The position numbers were made by a program, and so were the translations under genes. Shown here one piece after another: positions 25,663-35,311 of a stretch of 64,000 bases of DNA (positions within the stretch are counted from its first letter, which is position 1; every line of letters begins with the position of its first letter). The stretch comes from Acidobacteriaceae bacterium (GTDB taxonomy: Bacteria > Acidobacteriota > Terriglobia > Terriglobales > Acidobacteriaceae), in the NCBI GenBank assembly GCA_025462885.1, contig JAOAPN010000002.1, positions 186,001 through 250,000 of the forward strand. The letters are read 5' to 3'. The notes below the pieces were generated by a model. It did no database searches and was not told the DNA's origin. It saw only the letters and a list, made by a program, of their open reading frames with translations.

Positions 25663-26628
25663 TTAAGCAGAGTGGAGAGTGCGGCAGAGGCTGAGGAAGC
25701 GATTGGCTTTGGCCACGTCGCGGCCGATCTGTTCGCGCAGCGCCTTGGGGTTGGGCCAGCGGATCTCGGGGCGCAGGCGCTTGAGGAAGGTCAGCTTAAG
25801 GGGCGTGTCGGGGTGGAGCGCGATGGGGTGGAAGTTCAGCAGATAGGACTCGACCGTGATGGGATTCTCTGCGAACTCGGCTTCAAAGGTGGGGCGGTTA
25901 CCGATGTTGGTCACGGCTTCGAAGGTTTCGGTGGCTCCGGCTGTGCCGATCTCCAGCGTGGTGACGTAGACACCGTTGGCGGGCAGGAGTTCGGCGTAGG
26001 GCGCGAGGTTGATGGTGGGGACGGTGTAGCGGGTGCCGTAGCCGCGTCCGGAGGCGGGGGTACTTTCGATGGCGAAGGGACGGCCGAGCAGGGCGCGTGC
26101 CTGGCTGACGTCTCCCGCGGCGATGGCCTTGCGGATGCGGCTGGAGGAGATGGCTCCTCCGCGCAGCAGCCGGGGGGAGTAGACGTGCACGGCGAAGCCT
26201 AGTTCCTTGCCCAGGGCTTCGAGGGATTCGATGCCTGCCTCAGCCTGGTAGCCGAAGCGGAAGTTTTCGCCTTCGTGGAGTTCCTGAATGTGGAAGGTAT
26301 CGCGCAGAATCTCGGTGGCGAAGGTACGGGCGGACATCTTTGAAAACAACTCGGTGAAGGGAAGGACGGCTACGTTTTCGATGCCGGTGGCGGCTAGGAG
26401 TTCTAGCTTCTGTGCGAGTGGAGTGATGAGGGAAGGACAGAGCTCCGGGCGGACGATCCGGGCAGGGTGGGGGTCGAAGGTGATGGCGAGCGAGGTGCAG
26501 TTAAGCGCGTGGGCGCGGGAGACGACCTCCGAGATGACGCTCTGGTGGCCATGGTGGACGCCGTCGAAGTTGCCGATGGTGGTGATGCTGGGGGGAAAGC
26601 TGGCCGGAAGTTGGTGAAAGATATTCAT
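25663..26628 (-). CDS. ribF: Bifunctional riboflavin kinase / FAD synthetase
   Basis: 321 aa. The N-terminal adenylyltransferase domain has TIGNFDGVHHGHQ (nucleotidyl-transferase H-x-G-H), TFDPHPARIV, and GGAISSSRIRKAI with the second S/TSSxxR motif. The C-terminal riboflavin-kinase domain has GRGYGTRYTVPTINL, LPANGVYVT, NIGNRPTF and VESYLLNF. It makes FMN and FAD in the cytoplasm. Its start overlaps the stop of the upstream MBL-fold gene by 4 bp (ATGA). FMN supply would matter for the LLM monooxygenase and the amine oxidase in this window, but ribF is a general housekeeping gene. Confidence 0.95.
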   Translation of the reverse strand: MNIFHQLPASFPPSITTIGNFDGVHHGHQSVISEVVSRAHALNCTSLAITFDPHPARIVRPELCPSLITPLAQKLELLAATGIENVAVLPFTELFSKMSARTFATEILRDTFHIQELHEGENFRFGYQAEAGIESLEALGKELGFAVHVYSPRLLRGGAISSSRIRKAIAAGDVSQARALLGRPFAIESTPASGRGYGTRYTVPTINLAPYAELLPANGVYVTTLEIGTAGATETFEAVTNIGNRPTFEAEFAENPITVESYLLNFHPIALHPDTPLKLTFLKRLRPEIRWPNPKALREQIGRDVAKANRFLSLCRTLHSA

Positions 26629-27500
26629 CGTGCGGGCTCTGAAGCCGCTGCTGGAACGGGTTCTGAAGGTGATTCGGCGATGTCGAAGGTGATTTGCAAG
26701 CCATCGTAGGCGAGGCGGATGTTGGGCGGCAGGCTGGCCTCGGTGGTGTGGTGGTCGATGTCATGGCCCATATGGGTGAAGAACGCGCGCTTCGGCTTGA
26801 GGAGTTCGACGAAGGCGATGGACTTCGCGAGGTGGGAGTGGCTAGGGTGCGGGGTGGGACGGAGAGCGTCGAGAATCAGAACGTCGAGGCCCTGGAGGAG
26901 AGCAAGGCTCTCAGGTGGAATGTCGGACATGTCGGTGAGGTAGGCGGCACCGCCGAAGCGATAGCCGGTGATGGTCTCGCGGCCGTGGGTGACGGGGATG
27001 CGCTGGAAGTCTGCGCCGAAGAGCGTCACCGACGCGCCGGGGGTGGGATCAATGCGGTGGAGCTTGACGCGGGCGCTGGTGGGGTAGCGGTTTTCCTCGC
27101 GGAAGGTGTAGTCGAAGATGCGCTCGAGAGAGTCGGCGGTGGGATCGTCGGCGTAGACGGGGAGGTATTCCGGAAGGTGAAAGCTGAGGGGGCGGAGGTC
27201 GTCGAAGCCGAGGATGTGGTCGGCGTGGCCGTGGGTGTAGAGGACGGCGTCGACGCGGCGGATGCCCTCGCGGATGGCCTGGGCGTGGAAGTCTGGGCCG
27301 GTATCGATGAGGACGGTGCGGTGGGCTCCCGCTCCGTCATAGGCGATGCGGACGGAGGGGCGGGTGCGGCGGTTGCGTGGGATCGGGGGCGGCAGGCAGA
27401 GGCCGGGCGGGGTGGCGGAGACGCAGACGGAGCAGTCGCACCCCAGGGTGGGGATGCCCATGGAGGTGCCGCTGCCGAGGAAGGTGAGGGTCGCTTGCAT
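26625..27500 (-). CDS. MBL-fold metal-dependent hydrolase (PhnP-like)
   Basis: 291 aa. The opening LTFLGSGTSMGIPTLGCDCSVC is the PhnP/YcbX-type start with a structural Cys cluster. The metal motif is THGHADHILGFDDLRPL, followed by PVTHG, LTDMSDIP, LDALRP and a late histidine in THMGHDIDHH. PhnP relatives are cyclic-phosphodiester hydrolases, and others act on nucleotide or lipid phosphoesters; the substrate here is not defined. It is coupled to ribF by a 4-bp overlap and lies 53 bp from the DUF1844 gene. Confidence 0.88.
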   Translation of the reverse strand: MQATLTFLGSGTSMGIPTLGCDCSVCVSATPPGLCLPPPIPRNRRTRPSVRIAYDGAGAHRTVLIDTGPDFHAQAIREGIRRVDAVLYTHGHADHILGFDDLRPLSFHLPEYLPVYADDPTADSLERIFDYTFREENRYPTSARVKLHRIDPTPGASVTLFGADFQRIPVTHGRETITGYRFGGAAYLTDMSDIPPESLALLQGLDVLILDALRPTPHPSHSHLAKSIAFVELLKPKRAFFTHMGHDIDHHTTEASLPPNIRLAYDGLQITFDIAESPSEPVPAAASEPAR

Positions 27501-27553
27501 AGAGGCAGTTGTGAGTTATTAGTTGGTAGTTGTGAGTAACGGCGAAGGGCGTT

Positions 27554-28219
27554 TTAGCGGACGATGCTGGGCCCGGCTGGGCCTCGGGGGCCGGGTTGGC
27601 CGGGGCCGCCTGCTTTGGCGGCGGCTGCGCGGGAGAGGCTCTGGGTGATCTCGAGGAACGCCATGCGGAGCTCGAAGAGAGCGGAGTCGAGCAGGCGTGC
27701 TTCGTCGGTGGCGAGGTTGCGATCGGTCTTGTCCTGCAGGATGGCCAGCATGTCGATGCTCTGACGGGCCCCCATGAGGTCGACCTGTGGCTGCTGGCCT
27801 TCGGGGGTGCCTCCGCCGAGTTGCATGACGGCAGACATATAGACGGACTGGACGAGCTGCGCGAAGCTCATGGCCGGGGGGTGATCCATGCCGGGGTTGG
27901 CGGCGCGGATGGCGGTGTCGAGGCGGTCGGAGGTGGCGTCGTAGGCGGCGCGGGCCTGGGCGGACTGCTCGGCGGTGGGGCCGGCAGGGAGGTCTGCTTC
28001 ATCGGACCCGGACTGAGATTCAGGCTCGTACTGCTGGGGGGCGGCTGCCGATTGTTCGGCAAATGTCTCGGAAGCGGGCACGGGAACCGGGCCTGCGGAG
28101 ACGAGCGTCTCAGGACGCGGCTCGCGGGCGGGCGATGGGTCGGCGTCGGGACGGGGTTCGCCGTCCAGGGTGAACTTGCGGCGGTCGGTGACTACGAAAG
28201 GCTTGTTCTGCTCAGGCAT
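27554..28219 (-). CDS. DUF1844 family protein
   Basis: 221 aa. Residues 1-105 are Pro/Glu/Ala-rich and probably unstructured. Residues about 118-200 match DUF1844: MSFAQLVQSVYMSAVMQLGG, then VDLMGARQSIDMLAILQDKTDRNLATDEARLLDSALFELRMAFLEI. The tail is Gly/Pro-rich. The function of DUF1844 is unknown; it is a small helical cytoplasmic domain often found in Acidobacteria and Deltaproteobacteria. It is in line with ygfZ-like, MBL and ribF genes (36-bp and 53-bp gaps). Confidence 0.85.
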   Translation of the reverse strand: MPEQNKPFVVTDRRKFTLDGEPRPDADPSPAREPRPETLVSAGPVPVPASETFAEQSAAAPQQYEPESQSGSDEADLPAGPTAEQSAQARAAYDATSDRLDTAIRAANPGMDHPPAMSFAQLVQSVYMSAVMQLGGGTPEGQQPQVDLMGARQSIDMLAILQDKTDRNLATDEARLLDSALFELRMAFLEITQSLSRAAAAKAGGPGQPGPRGPAGPSIVR

Positions 28220-28255
28220 GGATGCACTCTCAGTGGGATCAGATGCGGCGTGGGG

Positions 28256-29314
28256 TCAGCCGGCTGCAGGTACGGTGAAAGGAGTTGAGACCGGTGCAGC
28301 GGTGCCGCCGGGGTAGGTCAGGACGAGGTTGCGTTCCAGGGCTTCGCGCCGGACGTAGCCGAGAGCGAGCTGGATGGGGCCGGTGGGTAAAGGGATGGCT
28401 GCGGCGCTGGTGAGTTCGCCGATCTGTTTTCCATCCGCTTCGAGCATGGTTCCGGCGGGCGGTAATGCGCCATCCAGGCGGAAGCCGGTGAAGGTGCGGT
28501 GGACCTGGCCGCGCGAGCGGATGCGCTCGACGATCTCCTGGCCAAGGTAGCAGCCCTTGGAGAAGTGGAGCGCGCGGTGTTGGGCGGTCTCCTGGGGGAG
28601 CTCGCGGTCGCGAATGTCGGTGTTGTAACGGGGCGTGCCTTCGAGGATGCGGAGGGCTTCAAGGGCGGGGGCGGTCACTCGGCTAGCGCCAGCCTGCTGG
28701 AGCGCTTCGGTGAGGGCGGCGATGGTGCCGGGATCTGCCCAGAGCTCGAAGCGGGGAACGAGGGGGCTGTGAGCCTGCAGGACGGTTACTTCATTGGACT
28801 TCCACAGCGAGATTTTGAGCTGGAGGGGGGAGAGGTCTTCTGTGCGTAGGCCGAGGGCTCCGAGTAGGGCCGCTGCTACTGGGCCGGCGATGAGGAGGCC
28901 GGCGCGGGTAGAGGAGATGTTGGAGAGTTCGACGTCGTCCATGATGATGAAGCGATCGAGCAGGGTGCTGAGAATGGGAAGCTGGGCGGCAGAGGTCTCC
29001 AGCAGCAGGGTTTTAGAGGCGTCTGCGTTGGCTGCGGCGGGTTCGACGAAGATGAAGGCGTCACCCTGGATGCGGCCCTGGGCGCTGAGGATGAAGTTGT
29101 AGTTGCCCTGTCCGGGGTTGAGTTCCTGGATGGAGTTGGTGACCATGCCGTTGAGCCAGCGGACGCGGTCATCGCCGGTGATGCGGAGCCAGCCAGTGTC
29201 GGTGAGGGGGGAGATGGCGGCGTGAGTGAGCAGCGCGGCGAGGTGGTGGGCCGTCTCGGGAGAGACCTGGGTGGTTTCGGAGGGGAGGGACGCGGGCTGG
29301 GTGGCTGGGGTCAT
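28256..29314 (-). CDS. ygfZ: YgfZ/CAF17-type tetrahydrofolate-dependent Fe-S maintenance protein
   Basis: A 352-aa member of the GcvT-like fold family. The diagnostic motif KGCYLGQEIVERIRSRGQVHR is present, with the conserved cysteine. The N-terminal half has WLRITGDDRVRWLNGMVTNSIQELNPGQG. YgfZ/CAF17 proteins help assemble or repair [4Fe-4S] enzymes using folate. The ATG at 29314 is the first Met that fits the family start; the frame stays open far upstream but with no similarity. It is divergent from the metalloprotease-like gene, with only 60 bp between them. Confidence 0.9.
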   Translation of the reverse strand: MTPATQPASLPSETTQVSPETAHHLAALLTHAAISPLTDTGWLRITGDDRVRWLNGMVTNSIQELNPGQGNYNFILSAQGRIQGDAFIFVEPAAANADASKTLLLETSAAQLPILSTLLDRFIIMDDVELSNISSTRAGLLIAGPVAAALLGALGLRTEDLSPLQLKISLWKSNEVTVLQAHSPLVPRFELWADPGTIAALTEALQQAGASRVTAPALEALRILEGTPRYNTDIRDRELPQETAQHRALHFSKGCYLGQEIVERIRSRGQVHRTFTGFRLDGALPPAGTMLEADGKQIGELTSAAAIPLPTGPIQLALGYVRREALERNLVLTYPGGTAAPVSTPFTVPAAG

Positions 29315-29374
29315 CGCGGACGAGGCAGGGAACTCTGCGTACACTTGATTATACGGATTGTTTGGAGGCTGGAT

Positions 29375-30952
29375 TTGCAGGGTGAGGGTAGAGGCTGGGG
29401 GCTGGGTGGTCAGGTGGGGGCGTTTTTGCTCGCGGTTTCCAGTGTGGGCATGCTGGGCCAGCAGGTCCCGCCGCCGGGTACGGGGACAAAGGACACGAAG
29501 ACGCAGGCTCCGATGACCAAGGAGCAGGCAAAGGAACTGTTCAAGTCGGTGGATGAGATTCTTGGTTTTGTGAGTGGGGACACCAAGCTGGCGATCTTGC
29601 ATCCGGTGAAGCGGAAACTGATCTCGCGGGACGAGGTGAACAAATACCTGGAGAAGAAGTTCGCCGAGGACGAGGGTGCGCGGCGGATGGAGCGGGCGGA
29701 GATCGTCTTGAAGAAGTTCGGCCTGCTCGACCGTGACTTTCACCTGCGGCCGTTTCTGGTGAAACTGCTGACGGAGCAGATTGCGGGCTTCTACGACAAC
29801 AAGACCAAGACAGTGAACCTGCTGGACTGGATTCAACCGGAGGAGCAGAAGCCGGTGCTGGCGCACGAGTTGACCCACGCTCTGCAGGACCAGAAGGTCG
29901 ACCTGACGAAGTGGTCGGATGTGAGTGTGAACGGGGTCGCGAAGAACGCGGAGGAAGACAACAAGCATCTTCAAACGGACGAGGCCGAGACGGCACGCAG
30001 TGCGGTCGCCGAAGGCCAGGCGATGGTGACGTTTATCGACTACACGCTGCGGCCTTCGGGCAAGACGCTGGCGGACGCTCCGGAGCTGGCGGGGAAGTTG
30101 AAAGACTCGGCGTCGGATACGAGTGGGTCGCCGATCCTGGCGCGGGCTCCGCTGTTGCTGCAGGAGTCGCTGCTGTTTCCGTATAGCGAGGGTTTGAGCT
30201 TTGAACAGGCTCTGCTGGTGAAGGGCGGGCAGGAGATTGCGTTTGCGGGGGCGCTGATGAATCCGCCGTCTTCGAGCTTCGAGATTATGACGCCGAAGGC
30301 TTACCTGGCGCATGCTCCGGTGCCGGTGCTGCGACTGCCGGATATCCATCCGCTGCTGGCTGCGGAGTATGAGCCGTACGACCTGGGCGTGATGGGGGAG
30401 TTGGATGTGCGGATCCTGATGGAGTTGTTCGGCGGTCGCGAGATTGCGGAGGCGTTGGCTCCGTCGTGGAACGGCGGGATCTACTATGCGGCACAGAAGA
30501 AGTCGGCTGTGACGGCGGCGCAGAAGGAGTCAACGGCTTCGATCGGACTGCTGTACGAGTCGCGCTGGAAGAATCCGGATTCGGCGCGGACGTTTGTGCG
30601 GGTGTATGCGGCGCAGTTGGGGCGCAAGTATCAGCGGCTGGCGCGACGGAACACAGATGAGGCGAATGACTCGGAGCAGGTGTACTCGACCGAAGAAGGT
30701 GACGTGCTGATTTCGACTTCAACGTCGGGCTCCGGCGTGTTTGTGAGCGAAGGGTTTGCACTGCCGCTGGCGCGGAAGCTGCGGGACAGCATCGAGAGCG
30801 TTCAGTCGGACGGGCCGTTGCGGGTGGCTGGCGTTGACGGTGCTGGCGGTCTGCGCGGGCATGAGCTTTCGCTGGGGATAGTGCGTGGAATGGCAGGCTT
30901 TGGTGTGATGAAGGCGGCGATTCCGGCAGCGATATACTCAGTGGGGCGTTAA
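29375..30952 (+). CDS. Exported HELTH metalloprotease-like protein of unknown family
   Basis: About 525 aa from a TTG start with ggagg 6 nt upstream; a GTG about 40 bp later is possible. A short hydrophobic segment (GAFLLAVSSVGMLG) looks like a signal peptide. The sequence VLAHELTHALQDQ carries an HExxH zinc-binding motif (H-E-L-T-H), and the following ETARSAVAEGQAM supplies a Glu that could be the third ligand. Before it, EQIAGFYDNKTKTVNLLD resembles the region ahead of the helix in gluzincin-like proteins. No further domain is recognised. A periplasmic or lipoprotein-like protease is plausible but unproven. Confidence 0.75.
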   Translation: MQGEGRGWGLGGQVGAFLLAVSSVGMLGQQVPPPGTGTKDTKTQAPMTKEQAKELFKSVDEILGFVSGDTKLAILHPVKRKLISRDEVNKYLEKKFAEDEGARRMERAEIVLKKFGLLDRDFHLRPFLVKLLTEQIAGFYDNKTKTVNLLDWIQPEEQKPVLAHELTHALQDQKVDLTKWSDVSVNGVAKNAEEDNKHLQTDEAETARSAVAEGQAMVTFIDYTLRPSGKTLADAPELAGKLKDSASDTSGSPILARAPLLLQESLLFPYSEGLSFEQALLVKGGQEIAFAGALMNPPSSSFEIMTPKAYLAHAPVPVLRLPDIHPLLAAEYEPYDLGVMGELDVRILMELFGGREIAEALAPSWNGGIYYAAQKKSAVTAAQKESTASIGLLYESRWKNPDSARTFVRVYAAQLGRKYQRLARRNTDEANDSEQVYSTEEGDVLISTSTSGSGVFVSEGFALPLARKLRDSIESVQSDGPLRVAGVDGAGGLRGHELSLGIVRGMAGFGVMKAAIPAAIYSVGR

Positions 30953-31008
30953 TACTTCTATAACGATCTGGATGCGCCGGACTCGATCCGGCGAGAGGAG
31001 CAAGGTAC

Positions 31009-31869
31009 TTGGCGAAGGCAGAGATTGGCATTATCGGGGGCAGCGGTCTGTACTCCATGCCCGGGTTGGAGAATGTACGCGAGGAGCGGGTTACCACTCC
31101 GTTTGGAGAGCCTTCGGATGCGTTCATCCTAGGCGAGATCGAAGGGCGCAGCGTGGCGTTTCTGGCGCGGCATGGCCGTGGGCATAAACTGCTGCCGAGT
31201 GAGCTGAACTTTCGGGCGAATATCTTCGCAATGAAGATGCTGGGAGTGGAGCGGATTCTTTCGGTGTCGGCGGTTGGTTCGCTGAAGGAAGAGCACAAGC
31301 CGACGGACTTTGTGATGCCGGACCAGTTCATCGACCGCACGTTTGCGCGGGTCGGGACGTTCTTCGGCGATGGCATCGTGGCGCACGTGGGGTTTGGCGA
31401 TCCGGTGTGTGGCACGGTGCTGAACACGTTCGCGGAGGCCTGCGAGACGGTAGGCGTCGTCGGCAAACGCGGCGGGACGTACGTGTGTATGGAAGGGCCG
31501 CAGTTCTCCACGCGGGCGGAGTCGAACCTGTACCGTAGTTGGGGTGCCGATGTGATCGGCATGACGAATCTGCAGGAGGCCAAGCTGGCTCGTGAGGCGG
31601 AGATTTGTTACGCGACGATGGCGATGGTGACGGACTACGACTGCTGGCGCGAAGGGCATGATGATGTCACGATCGACCAGGTGGTCGCGGTGTTGCATCA
31701 GAACGCGGAGAACGCTGCGAAGGTGGTGAAGGCGGCGATCAACGCGATACCGAAGGAGCGGACGTGTGCCTGCGGGAGTGCACTGAAGTATGCGGTGCTG
31801 ACGGACCGGAAGGCGATTCCGGAGGCAACGAAAGAAAAACTGTCTCTGCTGCTCGGCAAGTATCTCTAG
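31009..31869 (+). CDS. mtnP: S-methyl-5'-thioadenosine phosphorylase
   Basis: 286 aa. This enzyme phosphorolyses methylthioadenosine, the by-product of polyamine and quorum-signal synthesis, to adenine and methylthioribose-1-phosphate. Visible marks are [12 protein letters not shown] at the start, [21 protein letters not shown] (phosphate site), [19 protein letters not shown] and [20 protein letters not shown], and TDYD, the aspartate pair that selects 6-amino purines. TTG start at 31009. It is followed 55 bp later by a PfkB kinase and belongs to methionine-salvage metabolism, although no other salvage genes are present. Confidence 0.93.
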   Translation: MAKAEIGIIGGSGLYSMPGLENVREERVTTPFGEPSDAFILGEIEGRSVAFLARHGRGHKLLPSELNFRANIFAMKMLGVERILSVSAVGSLKEEHKPTDFVMPDQFIDRTFARVGTFFGDGIVAHVGFGDPVCGTVLNTFAEACETVGVVGKRGGTYVCMEGPQFSTRAESNLYRSWGADVIGMTNLQEAKLAREAEICYATMAMVTDYDCWREGHDDVTIDQVVAVLHQNAENAAKVVKAAINAIPKERTCACGSALKYAVLTDRKAIPEATKEKLSLLLGKYL

Positions 31870-31924
31870 AGGTCTGAGAGAGCCATTTCTCTCCAAAGTT
31901 TAAGAACATTCAGAGGAAGAATTC

Positions 31925-32857
31925 ATGTCCATTTTGGTAGTAGGTTCGGTGGCGTTTGATAGTGTCGAGACGCCGCACGGTAAGGTCGATCACGTTCTGG
32001 GAGGAGCCGCGACGTACTTCGCACTGGCAGCCAGCAACTTCACCTCCGTACGGGTGATCGGAGTTGTGGGCGAAGATTTCACGCCTGCCAATGAGAAGGT
32101 GCTGACGGATCGCGGAGTCGATACCGCTGGCATTGAGCATGCTCCCGGGTTGAGCTTCCACTGGACGGGTTCGTATGTGCAGAATTTGAATGAGGCGAAG
32201 ACGCTGGGCACGGACCTGAACGTGTTTGCCGCGTTCCAACCGAAGATTCCTGCGGCGTATCAAGATAGCGAGTATCTGTTCCTGGCGAACATCGATCCTG
32301 TCCTGCAAGCGCAGGTGCGGAGCGAGATGCCCAAGGTCAAGATGGTGTGCGGCGACACCATGAACTATTGGATTGCCGACCACAAGGCGAACTTGCTGAA
32401 GGTGCTGAAAGAGCTGGATGTGCTGCTGATTAACGATGGGGAAGCGAAGATGCTCTCCGGTGAGACCAACCTGCTGCGGGCTGCGAACAAGGTCATGGAG
32501 ATGGGACCAAAGATCCTGGTCGTGAAGCACGGTGAGTACGGTGCGACGGCTTTTTTCTGCGACCGTTCCTTCATCGGGGCTTCGTCGGTATCGCTCCCGT
32601 TCCGCGCACCGGCGTTGCCTCTGGATGAGGTCGTCGATCCGACCGGCGCGGGTGATTCGTTTGCCGGTGGATTCTACGGTTATCTGGCTTCGCAGCCGGA
32701 GCTTACGCCGGCGGTCTTCCGTTCGGCGATGTTCTACGGCGGTGTGATGGGATCGTTCGCGGTAGAAAAGTTTGGAACAGAACGCTTGCAGACGATCACC
32801 CGAGAAGAGATCGACGCGCGGTTCCAGTTGTTCCGGGAGCTTTCGCACCTTGCGTAA
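31925..32857 (+). CDS. PfkB-family sugar/nucleoside kinase
   Basis: 310 aa of the ribokinase fold. The N-terminus has VVGSVAFDSVETP and the GGAATYFALAASNF substrate-lid segment. The C-terminal signature is DPTGAGDSFAGGFYGY, with the catalytic Asp and anion hole. The phosphorylated substrate cannot be read from sequence; PfkB members act on ribose, adenosine, fructose and others. The position behind mtnP raises the possibility of a nucleoside- or thioribose-related substrate (weak inference). The start codon is ATG with agaggaag upstream. Confidence 0.88.
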   Translation: MSILVVGSVAFDSVETPHGKVDHVLGGAATYFALAASNFTSVRVIGVVGEDFTPANEKVLTDRGVDTAGIEHAPGLSFHWTGSYVQNLNEAKTLGTDLNVFAAFQPKIPAAYQDSEYLFLANIDPVLQAQVRSEMPKVKMVCGDTMNYWIADHKANLLKVLKELDVLLINDGEAKMLSGETNLLRAANKVMEMGPKILVVKHGEYGATAFFCDRSFIGASSVSLPFRAPALPLDEVVDPTGAGDSFAGGFYGYLASQPELTPAVFRSAMFYGGVMGSFAVEKFGTERLQTITREEIDARFQLFRELSHLA

Positions 32858-32870
32858 TAGAGGGCGACGA

Positions 32871-34565
32871 GTGGAGCGTCCGGCGGGGGCGAGGGCTCTC
32901 GCGCGGACCCGGTCTGCGCCGTGGGTGGAGAACCTGGCGGAGGGCGTTCGGCCGGCGACGCGGGAAGAGACTTTCCCGGTGGCGCTGGCCGCGGTAGTTG
33001 CTGGTTTCGTTGCATTCGTAGTCTGCTACACACGCGGTTACATATTGCTGTACGGCGATGCGGTAGCCCATCTGGGGATTGCGCGGCGCATTCTGGACTC
33101 GCGCAATCCCGGGCTGGCGCAGCTTGGAGGTGTGTGGCTGCCACTTCCGCACCTGCTGATGATGCCGCTGGTGCAGAACATAGAGTGGTGGCAGACGGGG
33201 CTGGCTGGTGCGTGGCCTTCGCTGGCCTGCTACATCCTGAGCGTGATTGGGATGTTTCGGCTGACGCGTCGGCTGATAGCTCCGGCGTGGGCTCTGGTTG
33301 CGACGATGTTCTTCGGGCTCAACCCGAATCTTCTGTATCTCACGACGACCGCGATGACCGAGCCGCTGTTCCTGGCGGAACTGATCTGGCTGACGCTGCT
33401 GACGATGGAGTGCGTGGCTGCAATACGCGCGGCGCGGAATCGCAGGGTTGCCGTGCGGTTGGTGCTGATTGCACTGGTGATTGTGGCTGCAGTGTTCACG
33501 CGCTACGACGGATGGATCGTTGGTGCGGCGGCGTGGTGTGTACTCACGTGGGAGCTCTCGCAGAATCGCGAGGTCTGGCGGCAGGTGAGACCTTCGTTCG
33601 TGCTGTTCACGGTGCTAACGGTGGCCGGGCCATTGAGCTGGCTGGCTTACAACCAGCACTTCATGCACGATGCATTGGACTTCATGCGTGGGCCTTACTC
33701 CGCGGCTGCGATTGAGAAGAAGACTTCGCCGCCGGGATCGCGGCACTATCGCGGCTGGCATAATCCTGCGTGGGCGGTGCTGTTTTATACGCGTACGGCG
33801 CAGGTCGATGCAGCGGTGTGGGAGACGGGCTTTGCGGTGATGGCGGCGGCGCTGGGTGGCTTGGTGCTCGCGTGGCGGCGCAAGGCGGAGCGGGCTGCGG
33901 CGCTGCTTTGGGTGCCTCTGCCGTTTTATGTTTACTCGATCGCTTATGGTTCCGTACCGATCTTTATCCCGCAGCTCTGGCCGCACTCGTACTACAATGC
34001 GCGCTACGGAATGGCGTTGCTGCCGGCGCTGGCGGTCTTCCTGATGTTCGCGCTGTGGCGACTGGATGAGCGATGGAAGACCTCGCTGCCCATGGGTTCG
34101 CGATTGCTCCAGCCGGTCATGATTCTGCTGGTGGCGCTCAGTACGATCGGCATGATGTACCGCATTCCAGCCGTGCTGAAAGAAGGTCAGGTCAACGCGA
34201 CGACGCGGGTGCCGTTCGAGGCTGCGATTGCGCGGGAGATCAAGACATTTCCGGCCGGATCGACGATCTTGATGTTCAACTCCGAGCACATCGGGGCGAT
34301 CCAGCAGGCGGGAATCCCGTTGCACCAGACGCTGAATGAAGGGGACTACGATAGTTGGACGGCGGCGCTGAAGGCCCCTGCGAGCCATGCGGCCTACGTG
34401 ATTTCGATTGCTGGCGATCCGGTCGCGAAGGCGGTCGCAGAGCATCCGCAAGGCCTGACGGAGTTGACGGTGCTGTGCACTTCGGGACAGGGATGTGCGC
34501 GGGTCTACAAGTCGGATGTTTATCGTTCGAACGCGTCTTATGCGCCGGCTTCGTCGGCCCACTAA
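32871..34565 (+). CDS. Multi-pass membrane protein, GT39/ArnT-like glycosyltransferase candidate
   Basis: 564 aa with about ten hydrophobic segments and a C-terminal periplasmic-looking domain. The first extracytoplasmic loop reads YGDAVAHLGIARRILDSRNPG, resembling GT-C fold transferases that use lipid-linked sugars. The GTG at 32871 follows gaggg by about 7 nt and starts 13 bp after the kinase stop; the open frame continues upstream inside the kinase gene without family-like sequence. Acceptor and donor are unknown. Another GT-C-like protein is encoded at 46205-47824. Confidence 0.75.
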   Translation: MERPAGARALARTRSAPWVENLAEGVRPATREETFPVALAAVVAGFVAFVVCYTRGYILLYGDAVAHLGIARRILDSRNPGLAQLGGVWLPLPHLLMMPLVQNIEWWQTGLAGAWPSLACYILSVIGMFRLTRRLIAPAWALVATMFFGLNPNLLYLTTTAMTEPLFLAELIWLTLLTMECVAAIRAARNRRVAVRLVLIALVIVAAVFTRYDGWIVGAAAWCVLTWELSQNREVWRQVRPSFVLFTVLTVAGPLSWLAYNQHFMHDALDFMRGPYSAAAIEKKTSPPGSRHYRGWHNPAWAVLFYTRTAQVDAAVWETGFAVMAAALGGLVLAWRRKAERAAALLWVPLPFYVYSIAYGSVPIFIPQLWPHSYYNARYGMALLPALAVFLMFALWRLDERWKTSLPMGSRLLQPVMILLVALSTIGMMYRIPAVLKEGQVNATTRVPFEAAIAREIKTFPAGSTILMFNSEHIGAIQQAGIPLHQTLNEGDYDSWTAALKAPASHAAYVISIAGDPVAKAVAEHPQGLTELTVLCTSGQGCARVYKSDVYRSNASYAPASSAH

Positions 34566-34593
34566 ATGCAGTGCTAGGATTTGCAGCAGACTT

Positions 34594-35298
34594 ATGTACG
34601 CACCGAGCTCGTTTAATTTCAACCAGATCGATCAGGAGTTGCTCTCGACGGGCACAGCCGCGCGGCTGCTCTCGGCGTGCCTGATGGGCGGAATTATCGG
34701 GCTGGAGCGGGAGTGGCGGCATAAAGCCTCTGGTCTGCGGACGAACATGCTGCTGTGCATGGGGTGTGCGTTCTTTACGCTGCTGTCGGCGGTGCTGGCG
34801 GGTGACGGGAATCCCGATAAGGGGCGCGTCGCAGCGAATATCGTGCAGGGGATCGGGTTTCTGGGTGCGGGGCTGATCCTGCATACGCGGAGCCAGGTAA
34901 AGGGTCTGACGAGTGCCGCTACGGTGTTTGTGGTGGCCTCGATCGGGATGGCTTGCGGGGCCGGTCTTTACATCGAAGCTGGACTCGCAACGGGCATCGT
35001 TCTCTTTTCCTTGTTGATTATTGGGTACCTGGAATCGGCCACTGGCTGGACGCGGTACTCGATGCTGTACGAGGTGCGGGGCGAGGAGGAGCGGCCCATG
35101 TATACCGCAATTCTCAGCGTGCTGGACGCCGCGCGTGTTCGTCTCAATGTGATCGACCGCTCTGTGATTGCATCTATGCAGCGCGTGACGTTTCTGGTTA
35201 CGGCGAACCGCAGAAAACATCAACTGCTGCTCTCGGAGTTGCGAGCTAGCGTTCACACAGAACAGGTCGTTGCGTATCGCGACGCGGAAGAAGAATAG
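34594..35298 (+). CDS. MgtC/SapB-family membrane protein
   Basis: 234 aa. The motif GGIIGLEREWRHKASGLRTNMLLCMG is the family hallmark, followed by ANIVQGIGFLGAGLIL and GLTSAATVFVVASIGMACGAG. The C-terminal ~75 residues form a soluble ACT-like domain. MgtC-type proteins affect magnesium, phosphate or ATP homeostasis; the exact role of environmental members is unclear. The ATG at 34594 gives the proper N-terminus. It is 13 bp upstream of the dapF-like gene and probably in its operon. Confidence 0.9.
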   Translation: MYAPSSFNFNQIDQELLSTGTAARLLSACLMGGIIGLEREWRHKASGLRTNMLLCMGCAFFTLLSAVLAGDGNPDKGRVAANIVQGIGFLGAGLILHTRSQVKGLTSAATVFVVASIGMACGAGLYIEAGLATGIVLFSLLIIGYLESATGWTRYSMLYEVRGEEERPMYTAILSVLDAARVRLNVIDRSVIASMQRVTFLVTANRRKHQLLLSELRASVHTEQVVAYRDAEEE

Positions 35299-35311
35299 AG
35301 AGATAGTGAGC

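Noticed and set aside
29315..30349. Upstream extension of the ygfZ reading frame on the reverse strand
   Set aside because: Arg/Gln/Leu-rich shadow of the forward HELTH gene; no similarity to YgfZ before the Met at 29314.
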